DNA from: Candidatus Heimdallarchaeota archaeon
GTDB lineage: Archaea; Asgardarchaeota; Heimdallarchaeia; Heimdallarchaeales; Heimdallarchaeaceae
Assembly: GCA_016839945.1 (NCBI GenBank)
Contig: JAEOTE010000146.1
Location: forward strand, 1-55,865
Direction: 5' to 3'
DNA length: 55,865 nt
Each line of letters begins with the position of its first letter. Position 1 is the first letter of the stretch. A program made the translations under genes and the position numbers. The notes under the pieces were generated by a model. That model was not told the DNA's origin and did not search any database. It was given only the letters and a program-made list of their open reading frames with translations. Of this stretch, positions 44,046 to 52,288 are shown piece after piece.

Positions 44046-45881
44046 TTGTACGACTATTTGGATGTTAATCCTTTGTTTGGTGGCAATAATAAGGATCTTC
44101 TAGAGATTGAAAAACTATACCATTTTCAAAGACATCAAGAGGCATATCTTAAGCTTGAGGAGTTTGAAAAAAAAGGTGAGTTATCAAAGGAAGAAGAATT
44201 AAGATCAAACATACTTCGAGCAGGCATAGTAAGACATATGGATAAATGGAAAGAGGGTTTGGAGTTATTAGAACAAACCATTGAAGAAAGCAAACTTCTT
44301 GAAGAGAAGCTTGTTTTACTTGATGCCTTAATTATGAAAGCAGATTACTTGACAATGATTGAAAGATATGACGATATACTAACTATCACAGAAAGAGGAT
44401 TAGAGATTATTGAGAAAGAAGACACCACCAATCAGGATTTTATTTTACGAAAGGCTTGGTTTTTAGCTTATAAGGGGCTACAGGAAAATTTCAAGGGCAA
44501 CTATAATCTTGCCCAAGAAACATTAGAACAAGGTTTGATATTAACAAAACAGATTGATAGTGATAATCTGCTTAGAGTTCTGAATATATTTATTGCAAGA
44601 AATGAAGCTTCAAGAGGGAATTACATTGAAGCCTATGAGTATAATACTCAAGCAGTAGAAATATCGATAAGAATGAAGAATGATTTGGTTACAGCCATGA
44701 TGTATGGTGATCTTGCAGAAGCTGCTATTGGGTTATTGAAATTTAGGAAATCTCAAGAGCATCTTAGTGAAGCTATTAAAATCTATCAAGAATATGGATT
44801 ACCAATCGAATATTTTGAGTTCATTCTAGGTATGAATTACACTGGCTGTGGATTAAGTATTGAAGCGGTTAGGATTTACAAAAGAATATTACCTCAACTT
44901 GAGAAACAAATTGGGCAAAATCCCCGTGATTTAAGCTTCATTATCTGGGGAAAAGCAATGATTGAATGGTATGAAGGTAATCTCGATAAGGCCTTAGAGT
45001 TTCAAGAGGAAGTATACAATATTAATGTAGAATTGGGAAATAGATGGCTTATTGCAACTCATGCAGGCTTTCTAGCTGGGATTTTGATAGATGCCAGCCA
45101 AATTGACAAGTCTTTGGAGCTTAGCTTAGCTGCACTAGAAGATTATGAAGAATATAATCACTATTTCATTAACTCTTTTAACTATGAAAATTTAGGAAAG
45201 ATATGTCAAATCAAAGGAGAATATGATCTTGCTTTAGATTATCTTGAAAAATGCTTGAAGATAAGATCACAATCAGACCACTACTATCAGCTAATTAGAA
45301 CTCTTTTTCTTATGATAGATATTGCAATAGATAAAGATGATGAAGTTTTATATAACAAATATCTGGCGCAAATGGAGGAAGCAGCATTCAAGGATCCTCT
45401 AGAAATACATGACCAGTATTATAGAATAGCAAATGCTTTAGTTCTGAAAGCTAGCTCTAGTCCTGAAAACTGGATAGGCGCAATAGATAGCCTTGTAGAT
45501 GCTGTTGAAGAAGAAATCTATTACTACAATATCAAAGTAATTGCTTTAATCAATTTATGCGAACTGCTTATGAATGAATTCAGTATATCGGGAAATGTTG
45601 AGATATTGGAAAAACTTGAAAATTATTCAAACAAATTAGAAGAGATAGCTAACAACCAAAAACAAACATCATACAGCTTACGCATAGAATCCAAAAATAT
45701 CCGTCTTTTAACTATATGGCTTAGAGCTCAAAATTCAATGCAAGAAGCAGATCTAATACAGGCAGAAGATTTACTCGAGGAAGCTAGAGAGATAGCAAAG
45801 AGTGAAGGTTTGATTAGATTAGTTGAGAAATTAACTAACCAGCAAGAAAAATTGTATACCCAAATACTACGATGGAGTTAA
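44046..45881 (+). CDS. TPR-repeat protein
   Basis: Multiple 34-residue TPR-like helical pairs (e.g. YENLGKICQIKGEYDLALDYLEKCLKIRSQ); TTG start. Confidence 0.85.
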   Translation: MYDYLDVNPLFGGNNKDLLEIEKLYHFQRHQEAYLKLEEFEKKGELSKEEELRSNILRAGIVRHMDKWKEGLELLEQTIEESKLLEEKLVLLDALIMKADYLTMIERYDDILTITERGLEIIEKEDTTNQDFILRKAWFLAYKGLQENFKGNYNLAQETLEQGLILTKQIDSDNLLRVLNIFIARNEASRGNYIEAYEYNTQAVEISIRMKNDLVTAMMYGDLAEAAIGLLKFRKSQEHLSEAIKIYQEYGLPIEYFEFILGMNYTGCGLSIEAVRIYKRILPQLEKQIGQNPRDLSFIIWGKAMIEWYEGNLDKALEFQEEVYNINVELGNRWLIATHAGFLAGILIDASQIDKSLELSLAALEDYEEYNHYFINSFNYENLGKICQIKGEYDLALDYLEKCLKIRSQSDHYYQLIRTLFLMIDIAIDKDDEVLYNKYLAQMEEAAFKDPLEIHDQYYRIANALVLKASSSPENWIGAIDSLVDAVEEEIYYYNIKVIALINLCELLMNEFSISGNVEILEKLENYSNKLEEIANNQKQTSYSLRIESKNIRLLTIWLRAQNSMQEADLIQAEDLLEEAREIAKSEGLIRLVEKLTNQQEKLYTQILRWS

Positions 45882-45950
45882 TTGTTTTAGAAGCTAGAAT
45901 CAAAAGAACAAAGGATATAAGGATTCTAATTGTTGTAAACAGGAATAGAG

Positions 45951-46823
45951 ATGTCTAAATTAGAAGAGATATCAGAGCATGTTGCTGTTGACATAAAAAC
46001 ACAATATGGGAGCAGATCGTGCGTTTTGGGAGGGATTTCTCTTGGTAAATATTCAATTGCTATAGACAGTGGTGATTCATTAGAAGTGGGAACAGCTCTG
46101 CATAAGGAATTGGAAAAACACTTTAAGATTCCGGTTCAATATTTATTCTTAACTCATACACATAATGATCATAGAAATGGACGAGAGGCTTTCAAAGATC
46201 TCACACTCATAGCAAGTCAGAAGTGTATACATAACATGCCAAAAAGTATTAGTTTTAGCAAATGGAAGAAAGAACTATTTGAGAGGGAATTGATAATTAA
46301 GGAAGAAGGATTAAGTTTAGAACTTCATCATGTAGGGGGGCATAGTATAGGTTTCAGTGTTGCATATTTTCCACTTGAAAAGGTTCTTTTTGCAGGAGAT
46401 CTTTTTATTACTGAACCAACTAACTTTGGTCTCCCCTTTATGGGATTTTATCAGAATAAACCTAAAAGAACTGGTAATCCTGAAGAATATCTTGCTGCTT
46501 TTGAGAAATTTAAGTCAATGAAAATTGATGTTATTGTTCCTGGACATGGAGAACTTATTTTGAATCCAAAGGAATATTTAGATGAACAAAACTCCTTTTA
46601 CTACTCCTTAAAGACCTTTTTTATTGCTGAGATTGAGGATGGCAAAGGTCTAGAAGAAATTAAAATACCTACTCTGAAACCTATTGAGAGAGCACATGAA
46701 ATTATTGAAAGCAAACCTAAAAAAAGTCAAGCTACCCGATTTTTGGATAATTATCTTAATTGGATTAAGAAGAGTTTTTACAACTATTATAGCGGGGAAT
46801 TTGAAAAACTTGGAACTAGTTAG
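45951..46823 (+). CDS. metallo-beta-lactamase fold hydrolase
   Basis: LTHTHNDHRNG, HHVGGHSIG, LFAGDLFI, VIVPGHGE. Confidence 0.93.
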   Translation: MSKLEEISEHVAVDIKTQYGSRSCVLGGISLGKYSIAIDSGDSLEVGTALHKELEKHFKIPVQYLFLTHTHNDHRNGREAFKDLTLIASQKCIHNMPKSISFSKWKKELFERELIIKEEGLSLELHHVGGHSIGFSVAYFPLEKVLFAGDLFITEPTNFGLPFMGFYQNKPKRTGNPEEYLAAFEKFKSMKIDVIVPGHGELILNPKEYLDEQNSFYYSLKTFFIAEIEDGKGLEEIKIPTLKPIERAHEIIESKPKKSQATRFLDNYLNWIKKSFYNYYSGEFEKLGTS

Positions 46824-46864
46824 AAGCAACATATTCAACCCTCAAAGTCTCTTTGTAATATGAC

Positions 46865-46881
46865 CATCACAAATTGTGATG
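46865..46881. promoter_or_regulatory. palindromic operator candidate next to TATA box
   Basis: CATCACAAATTGTGATG (8+1+8) followed by TTATAAA at 46887-46893. Confidence 0.5.
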
Positions 46882-46914
46882 TTTCCTTATAAATGCTTTA
46901 ATTACGATATGTGT

Positions 46915-49017
46915 ATGAAAAAATCTGAAATATCAAAAGAAACCAAGTACAAACCAACAATCAGAGATATGCTTACAATTCCTTATGTAGGATATTCAAC
47001 AATAAATCCTTCAGGTAACAAAGTTGCTTATCTTATGGGGGAGCTAAATCTAAAAGACAATAATTGGGGTGTGCAATGCTATATTTATGATGTAGATAAG
47101 AAAGTTAATAAAAAAATTACAAAAGATTCAAATTCATCAAATATTAGATGGTTGGATAATGATTCTTTAGCGATGATTAAATATAATCCTTCAGATGGTA
47201 ATAGGCAGATATTCATTTATGACAATCTCTTAGGAGATGGATTTCAAGTAACTAATCATTCCTCACCAATTACTAATTTTGAAATCTTTCAAGATGGATT
47301 TATATTTCTTTCATCAGGATCCCCAAAACAAAATAATATAGGGAATTTTAAACATGTGGAGGAAGAAATAGGTTCATCCAAATTATTTTTCATTAACAAA
47401 GAGACAGCAAAAAAGAATAGAGAGGAAGAATCTCGTTTTTTTAAGGAAGAGAATAAGGAATTACCAGAATCATATTTTGAAATAACAGAAATCTTCCAAG
47501 ACTCATTCCTAATAGAATCCTATGTGGTATCTCCGAAAAATGATTCCATATTTTTAACCTGTAGAAGTAAATCTGATTTATATTTTGAAAATACTAAGTT
47601 TCACTATGGAATAAAGCTAGATGCACAAAAGGCCCTTGATGAAATCAACCATTACAAAAAAAGCAATCAAAAGACCAAAGATTTCTCATTTATTGGAGAA
47701 GTTACAAAGATTGCTTTACCAATCGATTCTACTATCTTGGCTGTTTCACCAGATGAAACTAAGATTCTTATTAAACATAAAGGAAGAGATCTTAAAGATT
47801 ATACACAATCTGATTTATGGATCCTTGATTTAATTGAAAACGCAGAAAAACTCCAAAATGAAGCAAAAACTAAAGAAGCAATCTTTTGTTTAACTAAAAA
47901 TCTTGATCAAGAACCTGGTGAAGTTCGCTGGACAAAGAAAGGTTTATTCTTGACATATTGGAATGAAAGTAAATGTGAATTTGCTAGATTTGATGAAACT
48001 GGGAAATTCGATATTATTGATCTTCAAGGTTTATCAATGAAGAATTTCTTCTATTCTAATGATAAAGGAGATTTTAGTTTTGCAGCTTTCTCAAACAACC
48101 TATTAGAAGAAATCTATTTTGCCAAAAAAATAGAAGAGGAATTAGTTATTGATAGGATCACAAATATTAACGATTTTTACTCAAACTGGGATTTTGGAAA
48201 AGTGGAATCTATAAGATGGAAAAGCAAAGATGGAGTAGAAATTGAAGGTATTCTGAGAAAACCTAGTGATTTTGATCCCACAAAGAAATATCCACTATTA
48301 TTCTTCATACATGGAGGTCCTGCTGCAGTATCACCTATGGCTTTATTAACTAACCAAGAAATGACTTTTCACCCAACTGTCCAAATGTGTAATAAAGGAG
48401 TTATTATCTTTTCACCCAATTACAGAGGTTCTACTGGAAGAGGACAATGGTTTAGAGAGTTGAACTTTGATAATTTAGGTGTTGGGGATCTGTGGGATAT
48501 TGAATCAGGGATTGATTTTTTAGTTGAGCAAGGATTTATTGATGAATCTAGAATTGGAAGCATGGGTGGAAGTCAAGGCGGGTATATTAGCGCTTTTGCA
48601 GGAATGCATTCTGATAGATTTAGAGCTGTGAGTGTAGGAAGTTGTGCAGCTAGCTGGTATACATACTACATAACTTCAGATCTTAGAGATTCAATACTTC
48701 TTTCAGGAGAGCCATTCAGTAAAGAAAGAGAAGAAAGCACCAAGAAAACTGCCCCAATATCAGCTATAGAAAAAGCAAAAACTCCAATGTTACTTCAACA
48801 CGGTGCAAATGATCAAAGAACAGGAGTTGCAAATGCGAACGAATTATTCAGAGCTCTAAAACACAAAGGAATACACACTGAATTCTTCAAGTATAATGAT
48901 GCAGGACACGGTTATAATACTCCAAGAAACTTTTATGCTCTTATGCTTCAGAATTTTAGATGGTTTAGTCATTATCTTCTAGATGAAGAATTAGATTTTT
49001 TCAAGGATGATTTTTGA
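46915..49017 (+). CDS. S9 family prolyl oligopeptidase / acylaminoacyl peptidase-like
   Basis: GSMGGSQGGYISAF (Ser nucleophile), HGGPAA, NDQRTG, DAGHGY. ATG 46915 or 46909 preferred over 46876. Confidence 0.92.
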   Translation: MKKSEISKETKYKPTIRDMLTIPYVGYSTINPSGNKVAYLMGELNLKDNNWGVQCYIYDVDKKVNKKITKDSNSSNIRWLDNDSLAMIKYNPSDGNRQIFIYDNLLGDGFQVTNHSSPITNFEIFQDGFIFLSSGSPKQNNIGNFKHVEEEIGSSKLFFINKETAKKNREEESRFFKEENKELPESYFEITEIFQDSFLIESYVVSPKNDSIFLTCRSKSDLYFENTKFHYGIKLDAQKALDEINHYKKSNQKTKDFSFIGEVTKIALPIDSTILAVSPDETKILIKHKGRDLKDYTQSDLWILDLIENAEKLQNEAKTKEAIFCLTKNLDQEPGEVRWTKKGLFLTYWNESKCEFARFDETGKFDIIDLQGLSMKNFFYSNDKGDFSFAAFSNNLLEEIYFAKKIEEELVIDRITNINDFYSNWDFGKVESIRWKSKDGVEIEGILRKPSDFDPTKKYPLLFFIHGGPAAVSPMALLTNQEMTFHPTVQMCNKGVIIFSPNYRGSTGRGQWFRELNFDNLGVGDLWDIESGIDFLVEQGFIDESRIGSMGGSQGGYISAFAGMHSDRFRAVSVGSCAASWYTYYITSDLRDSILLSGEPFSKEREESTKKTAPISAIEKAKTPMLLQHGANDQRTGVANANELFRALKHKGIHTEFFKYNDAGHGYNTPRNFYALMLQNFRWFSHYLLDEELDFFKDDF

Positions 49018-49053
49018 GAAAAATTATCAAAAAAAGAGATTTTCTAATTCATT

Positions 49054-49078
49054 TTGTCTTTTAGGTAATTAAATAAAT
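49054..49078 (+). repeat. 25-bp direct repeat copy 1
   Basis: TTGTCTTTTAGGTAATTAAATAAAT. Confidence 0.7.
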
Positions 49079-49105
49079 TTGAGTAAGAAAGAAACACATT
49101 TCAAC

Positions 49106-50017
49106 CTAATCATAAAGTAATTCCTCTTTCCAAGAGTCGAAGAAAGCAGCTTTGTGAATAATATCTGATTGAATTGATTCTATTTCTTTTTTCCTGATAT
49201 CTTTAATAATATCATTCAGTAGCTTCATATTGTTACACCACACCCAACATTGCATGAAATTAGGCATATTACTAAAGACCCAAATGAAGAAAATATGAGG
49301 AGAGAACTCGTTCATAAGTTCTTTAGCTAATTCATCTCTATTCACAGATGGATTCATTTTAATTCGAAAAACAGAAAAAATATCATTTGAAGCTTCAGGA
49401 TAGAAATTTATAGATAATTCAAGAAGACCATCCTCATACATTTTTGAAATTCTACGACTGACTGTGTTTGGAGTACTTCTTACTTCTTCAGCTATCTCAG
49501 ATACTGGCTTTCTTGAATCTTTATGTAAAGAGCGAATTATTGCTTTGTCTAAATTGCTATATTTTACAGGTGTTTTTTCAGGTGTAATATATGGAATTTG
49601 CGATGCTGAATGAACACCTGAAAGAAAACCAATTTTTGGTGATTTCATTTTAGCAGTTTGAGAAACAAAGGACGAGTACTTATCGAGTTCGTCAATATTC
49701 TTTAAGTAGGAACCGATATACAAATAATTTCGACTAGAAAACATTAGGAGAGCAGTGTTTGGATGTTTCCCTAAATCCTCAGACAATTGATCACTATCTT
49801 CAATTTCACTTTCTCCAAAAAAATAAGCATAAATTGCATTAATTGCATATGATTTAATTCTTGCAGTAAATTCTTGAATTACACCTAAATTTACTAAAGT
49901 GTTCATTCTCTTATAAACAGCATTTACTGATAATCCCATATAATCAGCAATTTCTCTATATGTTAATCTTGAATTAATCATTAGAAGAAGAACTATCTTA
50001 AGATCTTCTTTATCCAT
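49106..50017 (-). CDS. Lrp/AsnC-like regulator with two HTH domains
   Basis: LTYREIADYMGLSVNAVYKRMNTLVNLGVI and KPVSEIAEEVRSTPNTVSRRISKMYEDGLL. Confidence 0.8.
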   Translation of the reverse strand: MDKEDLKIVLLLMINSRLTYREIADYMGLSVNAVYKRMNTLVNLGVIQEFTARIKSYAINAIYAYFFGESEIEDSDQLSEDLGKHPNTALLMFSSRNYLYIGSYLKNIDELDKYSSFVSQTAKMKSPKIGFLSGVHSASQIPYITPEKTPVKYSNLDKAIIRSLHKDSRKPVSEIAEEVRSTPNTVSRRISKMYEDGLLELSINFYPEASNDIFSVFRIKMNPSVNRDELAKELMNEFSPHIFFIWVFSNMPNFMQCWVWCNNMKLLNDIIKDIRKKEIESIQSDIIHKAAFFDSWKEELLYD

Positions 50018-50051
50018 AAAGAAAAAAAAGAGAAGGGAGTAATATATCTTT

Positions 50052-50507
50052 CTAGTTTTTAGTATCTGCTTCTGTTACCAATTTCTCCTTAAACCTAGGT
50101 TTGAAATAATTTATAAGATAAATCAGAAGATAAACTCCAACTAGAAAGAGTACAAAGGGGAAACAAGTACTTACGAATACAAGTACACCAAAAGCTATTG
50201 CATACATTTTCATTAAGTCAACAAAAGAGATGTTATTTGTTTTTAGGTATTTTATTAGTCTTACAAGAAAGAATATCCCTAAACCAGTTAATGCTAAAGA
50301 GATTAGTGTGCTCCAAGGAGTGAATGAACAGTGTGCAACATACCCTAAGATACTGAGTTTTTGTGATCCAAATCCTACAACATCTGCAGGGAGTATTGTA
50401 ATAACAGCTGAAAATAGGTTTCCAATAATCATCGCAATAATCATTGTTGTGTAAAAGATTATTTTTGTTGATTTCATTATTTCTTTAGGTTGTAAATTTA
50501 ATTTCAT
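50052..50507 (-). CDS. membrane protein, four-TM
   Basis: Several hydrophobic segments; track start 50537, ATG at 50507 or 50477 possible. Confidence 0.6.
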   Translation of the reverse strand: MKLNLQPKEIMKSTKIIFYTTMIIAMIIGNLFSAVITILPADVVGFGSQKLSILGYVAHCSFTPWSTLISLALTGLGIFFLVRLIKYLKTNNISFVDLMKMYAIAFGVLVFVSTCFPFVLFLVGVYLLIYLINYFKPRFKEKLVTEADTKN

Positions 50508-50549
50508 TTTTATCGAGATTTTTGCTTGTATGAACATTTATATTCGTAA

Positions 50550-50621
50550 GTTTAACATGTGGTTGAAGAATAAGCAATTTTAACTAATAAAGTTGGTAGT
50601 TTTATTCCACAAGTGTTAAAC
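50550..50621. promoter_or_regulatory. long-spaced inverted repeat in divergent promoter
   Basis: GTTTAACATGTGG (50550-50562) versus CCACAAGTGTTAAAC (50607-50621); TATAAAA at 50627-50633. Confidence 0.5.
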
Positions 50622-50659
50622 AAGAGTATAAAATAGTCTGAAATAGCTAATTTTTGAAA

Positions 50660-51451
50660 ATGAAAGTTCTTGTAATAGTTGGTAGCGGTAGAAAAAATGG
50701 GAACACATCCACAATAGCTTCTATGTTACTTAAGAGAATAAGTAAGTTAGCTATTTCTGAAGACAAAAAGCTTCAAGTTGAAAAACTCTTCTTAGTAGAT
50801 TATGAATTGAAGCACTGTATAGGATGCAGAGCTTGTATGGATAGAGGAGAAGAAAAATGTCCTCAAAAAGATAATCTAACAAAAATAAAAACAAAAATAG
50901 ATGAAGCAGATGCAGTGATATTTGGAAGTCCTGTTTATATTGATAATGTAAGTTCAATGATGAAGGCTTTGATTGATAGATTGGCATATATTTGTCATAG
51001 ACAAGAGTTTTACAAGAAAATGGCATTAGTTTATTCAACAAGTGGTGGATCGGCAAATAAGCATACTAACAGAACCATGGCTGGAGCTCTTCTAAGTTGG
51101 GGATTTAATCTTATAGGAACAGCAGGATTCATAATAAAGCACCATGATTCAGATTTAGAAATAGAATCAAAATACTCTAAAAGTCTTAATAGATTAGCAA
51201 AAAAAGTTTATACCAGTGTAATTGATAAACGATATCTAACTCCATCTATTCTTTCACTTGCTATGTTTAGATTACAACAAAGAGAAAGAGCTAATCCTGT
51301 AAAAGCACACCCTCTGGATTACAAATATTGGAAAGAAAAAGGATGGCAGAAATCAGAAGCTAATTACTATATCAATCACCGTAGTTCTAGAATTAGAATC
51401 TTTCTTTCCATAATACTGTATAAAACAATCTCAATGATATTTGTAGATTAG
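50660..51451 (+). CDS. flavodoxin-like NAD(P)H-dependent FMN oxidoreductase / iron-sulfur flavoprotein family
   Basis: GSGRKNGNTSTIASML; CIGCRACMDRGEEKCPQKDNL; VIFGSPVYIDNVSSMMKALIDR. ATG at 50660. Confidence 0.9.
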   Translation: MKVLVIVGSGRKNGNTSTIASMLLKRISKLAISEDKKLQVEKLFLVDYELKHCIGCRACMDRGEEKCPQKDNLTKIKTKIDEADAVIFGSPVYIDNVSSMMKALIDRLAYICHRQEFYKKMALVYSTSGGSANKHTNRTMAGALLSWGFNLIGTAGFIIKHHDSDLEIESKYSKSLNRLAKKVYTSVIDKRYLTPSILSLAMFRLQQRERANPVKAHPLDYKYWKEKGWQKSEANYYINHRSSRIRIFLSIILYKTISMIFVD

Positions 51452-51480
51452 ATAAAAAAATGATTTTCCCCAGAGTTATG

Positions 51481-51505
51481 TTGTCTTTTAGTTAATTAAA
51501 TAAAT
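51481..51505 (+). repeat. 25-bp direct repeat copy 2
   Basis: TTGTCTTTTAGTTAATTAAATAAAT, one mismatch to copy 1. Confidence 0.7.
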
Positions 51506-51525
51506 GTAAAAAAGTATGTATATTC

Positions 51526-51981
51526 ATGTCGAAAGAAAATGCTCGAACTGGATGGTTTTTTAGAAATGGAGAGCCACCTGATGATAATGCGTATTTTGAA
51601 AATATGTCTAGAGCTGTTTTTCAAGCGGGTTTAAGTTGGCAAATGATTGCAGATAAATGGCCAGCATTCAAAGAAGCTTTCAAGAATTTCAATATAGAAG
51701 AAGTTAGTAATTTTGACGAAGAGGATATTGAAAAATTACTAAGTGACAAGAGTATAATTCGAAATAGAGCTAAAATAGAAGCTGTTATTGTTAATGCTAT
51801 GGGATTCATGAAAATTAAAGAAGAATTTGAGTCTTTTCGAAACTTCATAGATAATTTGGATAAATCTGAGAATTATAAATATGTCAAAAAAGAATTGGGC
51901 AAAAGATTTTCTAGAATGGGTCCTAAATCCGCTATGATTTATTTGTATAGTATTGGTGAAAACATAAAGCATGAGGAATAA
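51526..51981 (+). CDS. DNA-3-methyladenine glycosylase I-like protein
   Basis: FQAGLSWQMIADKWPAFKEAFKNFNIEEVSNFDEEDIEKLLSDKSIIRNRAKIEAVIVNA aligns to the Tag family. Confidence 0.82.
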   Translation: MSKENARTGWFFRNGEPPDDNAYFENMSRAVFQAGLSWQMIADKWPAFKEAFKNFNIEEVSNFDEEDIEKLLSDKSIIRNRAKIEAVIVNAMGFMKIKEEFESFRNFIDNLDKSENYKYVKKELGKRFSRMGPKSAMIYLYSIGENIKHEE

Positions 51982-51998
51982 AAAAGAATTCAGAAGTT

Positions 51999-52178
51999 CT
52001 ATGCGTCATCTAATTCATTGAAATTAAGTTTGAAATGACTTGATGCAAGGAAAGCTTCTGGATCTTGCATAAATTCATTTAAACAATCTCTTTGACAAAA
52101 GTATAGTTTTTTACCTTTGTATTCAGTCTTAATAATATTCTTTGGTAGATGTGAACCACAGCATGTTTTTGTAGCCAT
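51999..52178 (-). CDS. small YHS/TRASH-like metal-binding protein
   Basis: CCGSHLPKN...YKGKKLYFCQRDCLNEFMQDPEAFL; internal ATG at 52178. Confidence 0.7.
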   Translation of the reverse strand: MATKTCCGSHLPKNIIKTEYKGKKLYFCQRDCLNEFMQDPEAFLASSHFKLNFNELDDA

Positions 52179-52288
52179 GAGTTTCTTTACTAATATTTGT
52201 AATTTAAAATTATGTTTCTTCCAAATTTTTACTTTGAAAAATTTGAAGTAAAGGTTTAAGAAAAGAAAAACATTATAGTAGTAGGAAA

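Noticed and set aside
45895-45928. TAGAATC ... GATTCTA inverted repeat flanking a TATA-like element upstream of the MBL gene
   Set aside because: 7-bp arms with a 20-bp spacer are expected several times by chance in the intergenic DNA of this window.
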